Below are positions 62,059 to 64,000 of a DNA stretch of 64,000 bases, one piece after another; the stretch's first letter is position 1, and each line of letters starts with the position of its first letter. The position numbers and the translations under genes are program-made. This stretch comes from Reyranella humidisoli (GTDB lineage Bacteria; Pseudomonadota; Alphaproteobacteria; Reyranellales; Reyranellaceae), in NCBI RefSeq assembly GCF_019039055.1, contig NZ_JAHOPB010000001.1:868001-932000 (forward strand). Reading direction: 5' to 3'. The notes beneath the pieces are model-generated. The model searched no databases. It saw nothing but the letters and a program-made list of their open reading frames with translations, and was not told the DNA's origin.

Positions 62059-63140
62059 GCCGAGGCACCATCCAGGTCGCCGGCATCGGCAAGGAGTTCG
62101 GCGCCGCTACGGTCCTCGACGGGGTGGATCTCACCATCGCCGGCGGCAGCTTCGTCACCCTGCTCGGCCCCTCGGGCTGCGGAAAGACGACGCTGCTGCG
62201 CCTGATCGCCGGGTTCCTCGAGCCGAGCCGTGGCAGCATCGCCATCGACGGCGCGCCCATGGGGGGCGTGCCGCCGCGCCGGCGCCCTCTCGGCATGGTG
62301 TTCCAGAACCTGGCACTATTCCCCCATCTCGACGTGTTCGAGAACGTGGCCTACGGCATGCGAATCCGTGGCATGGCGGCGGCCGAGATTTCCGGCCGCG
62401 TCTCCAAGTTCCTGGCCCTCGTCGGCCTCGCCGGATTCGAGAGCCGCCGCATCGGCCAGCTCTCCGGCGGCCAGAAACAGCGCGTGGCGCTGGCGCGATC
62501 GCTGGCCCTCGAACCCGCCATCCTGCTGCTCGACGAGCCGCTGAGCGCCCTGGACCTGCAGCTCCGCCGCCAGCTCCAGGTCGAGCTGAAATCGATCCAG
62601 CGCCAGCTCGCCACGACCTTCGTCTTCGTCACGCACGACCAGGAAGAAGCGACAATGCTGTCGGACACGATCGTCGTGATGAACGGTGGCCGTGTGCAGC
62701 AGGTCGGCACACCCGGCGAGATCTATCGCCGCCCCGCCTCGCCGTTCGTCGCGCGATTCGTGGGCGACATCAACATGCTGGACGGCCGGATCTCCGCCGT
62801 CGACGCGACTTCAGTTGCCGTCTCTCTCGGCGGCACGAAGATCTCGGTGCCACGCTCGACGTTGGTGGGCACGCCCGGCATCGGCGCCGCCTGCCAGATC
62901 GCCTGCCGCCCCGAAGCGGTGCGCCTCGGCCATGCCGCCGAGGGTGCGCTGTCGCTCGACGCCCGCATCTCCGCCCTGCATCGCCTCGGGCCCACGGTAA
63001 AGGCCGTACTCGACACGCCGCTGGGGCCGCTCACCGCGCTGTCCATGGCCGACACGCCCCAGGGTGCGGAACTCGCCGAAGGAAAGACCGTGCGTCTTTC
63101 CGTGCCCTCCGACAGTTTCACCGTCTTCGCTTCAACCTGA
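62055..63140 (+). CDS. ABC transporter ATP-binding protein with no adjacent permease
   Basis: A 361-residue PotA-type ATPase. Walker A is GPSGCGKTT (38-46), signature LSGGQKQ (136-142), Walker B D160-E161, with a C-terminal TOBE-like domain. The start is a GTG at 62055 overlapping the receptor stop. As no permease pair follows before the amidase gene, it must use the permeases of the divergent set or ones further to the right; within this window neither can be confirmed. Confidence 0.88.
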   Translation: MSRGTIQVAGIGKEFGAATVLDGVDLTIAGGSFVTLLGPSGCGKTTLLRLIAGFLEPSRGSIAIDGAPMGGVPPRRRPLGMVFQNLALFPHLDVFENVAYGMRIRGMAAAEISGRVSKFLALVGLAGFESRRIGQLSGGQKQRVALARSLALEPAILLLDEPLSALDLQLRRQLQVELKSIQRQLATTFVFVTHDQEEATMLSDTIVVMNGGRVQQVGTPGEIYRRPASPFVARFVGDINMLDGRISAVDATSVAVSLGGTKISVPRSTLVGTPGIGAACQIACRPEAVRLGHAAEGALSLDARISALHRLGPTVKAVLDTPLGPLTALSMADTPQGAELAEGKTVRLSVPSDSFTVFAST

Positions 63141-63150
63141 AAGACCGATC

Positions 63151-64000
63151 ATGCCCGCTCAGGATTTCGCCGGCCGCACCGTCGCGGACCACGTAGAAGC
63201 CTTCACCTCCGGCAAGGTCGCCGCGCGCGACATCGTCGAGGGCCTGCTGGAACGCACGAAGAAGGCCGAGCCGTTCAACCCCATCGCGACACTCGACGCA
63301 GACGGAGCCCGCGCCGCGGCCGATGCGCTCGATGCGCGGCGAAAGAACGGCGGCTCGTTCGGCGCGCTGGCCGGCGTGCCGGTCTCGGCCAAGGACCTGA
63401 TTCTGACCAAGGGCCTGCGCACCGCCTTCGCCTCGATCACGATGAAGGACAACGTGCCGTCGATGGACGCCGAGGCCATCGCCCAGTGGCGCGCCGCCGA
63501 CGCCGTCCTGTTCGCCAAGACGACGACGCCGGAGTTCGGCCACAAGGTGCTGACGGACAGCCCCCTGCACGGCATCACGCGCAACCCCTGGAACCGCGAG
63601 CATACGAGCGGCGGGTCGAGCGGCGGCGCAGCCGTCTCGGTGGCGCTGGGCCTCGGCCCGATCGCCATGTCGACCGACGGCGCGGGCTCGGGCCGCATCC
63701 CGGCCGCCTGCTGCGGTGTCTACGGGCTGAAGGCGACGCTCGGCCGCGTGCCGCACGAAGTGCCGCCGGACCAGTTCGGCCAGCTCACCTATCTCGGCGT
63801 CATGGCGCGCCATCCGGGCGATCTCGGCGCCGGCCTCGCCTCGATGTCGCGCAGCCACCCCAACGATCCGTGGACGCTGGCCATCGGCCGCGAGCCTTTC
63901 GCCTGGCCCGACAAAGCGGGCGGGCATCCCATCGCCGGCAAGCGGATCACCGTGATCCGCCGCATGACCGGCGGCTATCTCGATCCGGACACCGAGGCCC
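63151..64000 (+). CDS. Amidase-signature-family hydrolase (right end cut by the window)
   Basis: At least 283 residues of an amidase. K81 in VSAKD is the catalytic lysine, S156 in HTSGGSSGGA the cis-serine and S180 in DGAGSGRIPA the nucleophile. The nucleophile block reads GAGSGR where the family usually has GGGSIR, so some change in the substrate pocket is likely. It follows the ATPase by 10 bases. A role in hydrolysing an imported amide fits the operon. The 3' end lies outside the window. Confidence 0.88.
   Translation, partial: MPAQDFAGRTVADHVEAFTSGKVAARDIVEGLLERTKKAEPFNPIATLDADGARAAADALDARRKNGGSFGALAGVPVSAKDLILTKGLRTAFASITMKDNVPSMDAEAIAQWRAADAVLFAKTTTPEFGHKVLTDSPLHGITRNPWNREHTSGGSSGGAAVSVALGLGPIAMSTDGAGSGRIPAACCGVYGLKATLGRVPHEVPPDQFGQLTYLGVMARHPGDLGAGLASMSRSHPNDPWTLAIGREPFAWPDKAGGHPIAGKRITVIRRMTGGYLDPDTEA

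Overview
The window is GC-rich chromosomal DNA from an alphaproteobacterium. Evidence: rnd-rpoN-ptsN in the alphaproteobacterial order, Hsp20 followed by a DUF1150 gene, a CnoX-type thioredoxin next to a LonN-domain gene, an NDUFA9-like complex I protein, and many periplasmic binding proteins including two Bug/TctC receptors. The mix resembles environmental Rhodospirillales/Hyphomicrobiales-type genomes such as Reyranella, but the genus is inference. Coding is dense: no gene-free stretch exceeds about 260 bases, and I saw no prophage, transposase, plasmid gene or CRISPR array. Layout: 0-2 kb holds a mesaconyl-CoA hydratase and CoA-ester lyase pair. 2-4.2 kb holds pdxY, a LysE exporter and rutE. 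4.36-6.57 kb is a translationally coupled trio: a radical SAM enzyme with two glycosyltransferases of the type linked to arsenosugar synthesis. 6.6-9.1 kb has a TPR/glycosyltransferase-like protein and asd. 9.2-14.2 kb has a Bug receptor with a sulfatase, divergent from two tandem CaiB/BaiF CoA-transferases. 14.2-19.4 kb has housekeeping genes (DUF962, cnoX, LonN, class IV aminotransferase, Trm112, DUF971) and a flavin monooxygenase. 19.6-28.3 kb has murJ, an M14 deacylase, an MFS carrier, a peptide-type binding protein, trpS and a heparinase-like protein. 28.5-33.3 kb is a stress/nitrogen block: hsp20 behind a ROSE-like thermometer, DUF1150, ptsN, rpoN, an RNase D-like gene, tRNA-Leu and an NDUFA9-like gene. 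33.5-40.5 kb encodes glutamate synthase, with gltD first and a GST and a tautomerase gene before gltB. 40.7-43.9 kb has a DMT exporter, an enoyl-CoA hydratase and a two-subunit 3-oxoacid CoA-transferase. 44-48.1 kb carries a SYLF protein and the cobalamin nucleotide-loop genes cobU, cobC, cobS and divergent cobT. 48-51.2 kb has small exported/membrane proteins and an amidohydrolase plus Bug receptor. 51.4-55.3 kb has katG with an Irr-box-like dyad, divergent from a binding protein. 55.4-63.1 kb holds two polyamine/opine-type ABC gene sets and a FAD amine oxidase; an amidase runs off the right end. The regulatory highlights are a -24/-12 (sigma-54) promoter match directly upstream of rpoN, the ROSE-like element and the Irr-like site. 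Three families of palindromic intergenic repeats recur. A small tandem duplication sits between an ABC ATPase gene and its permease gene.
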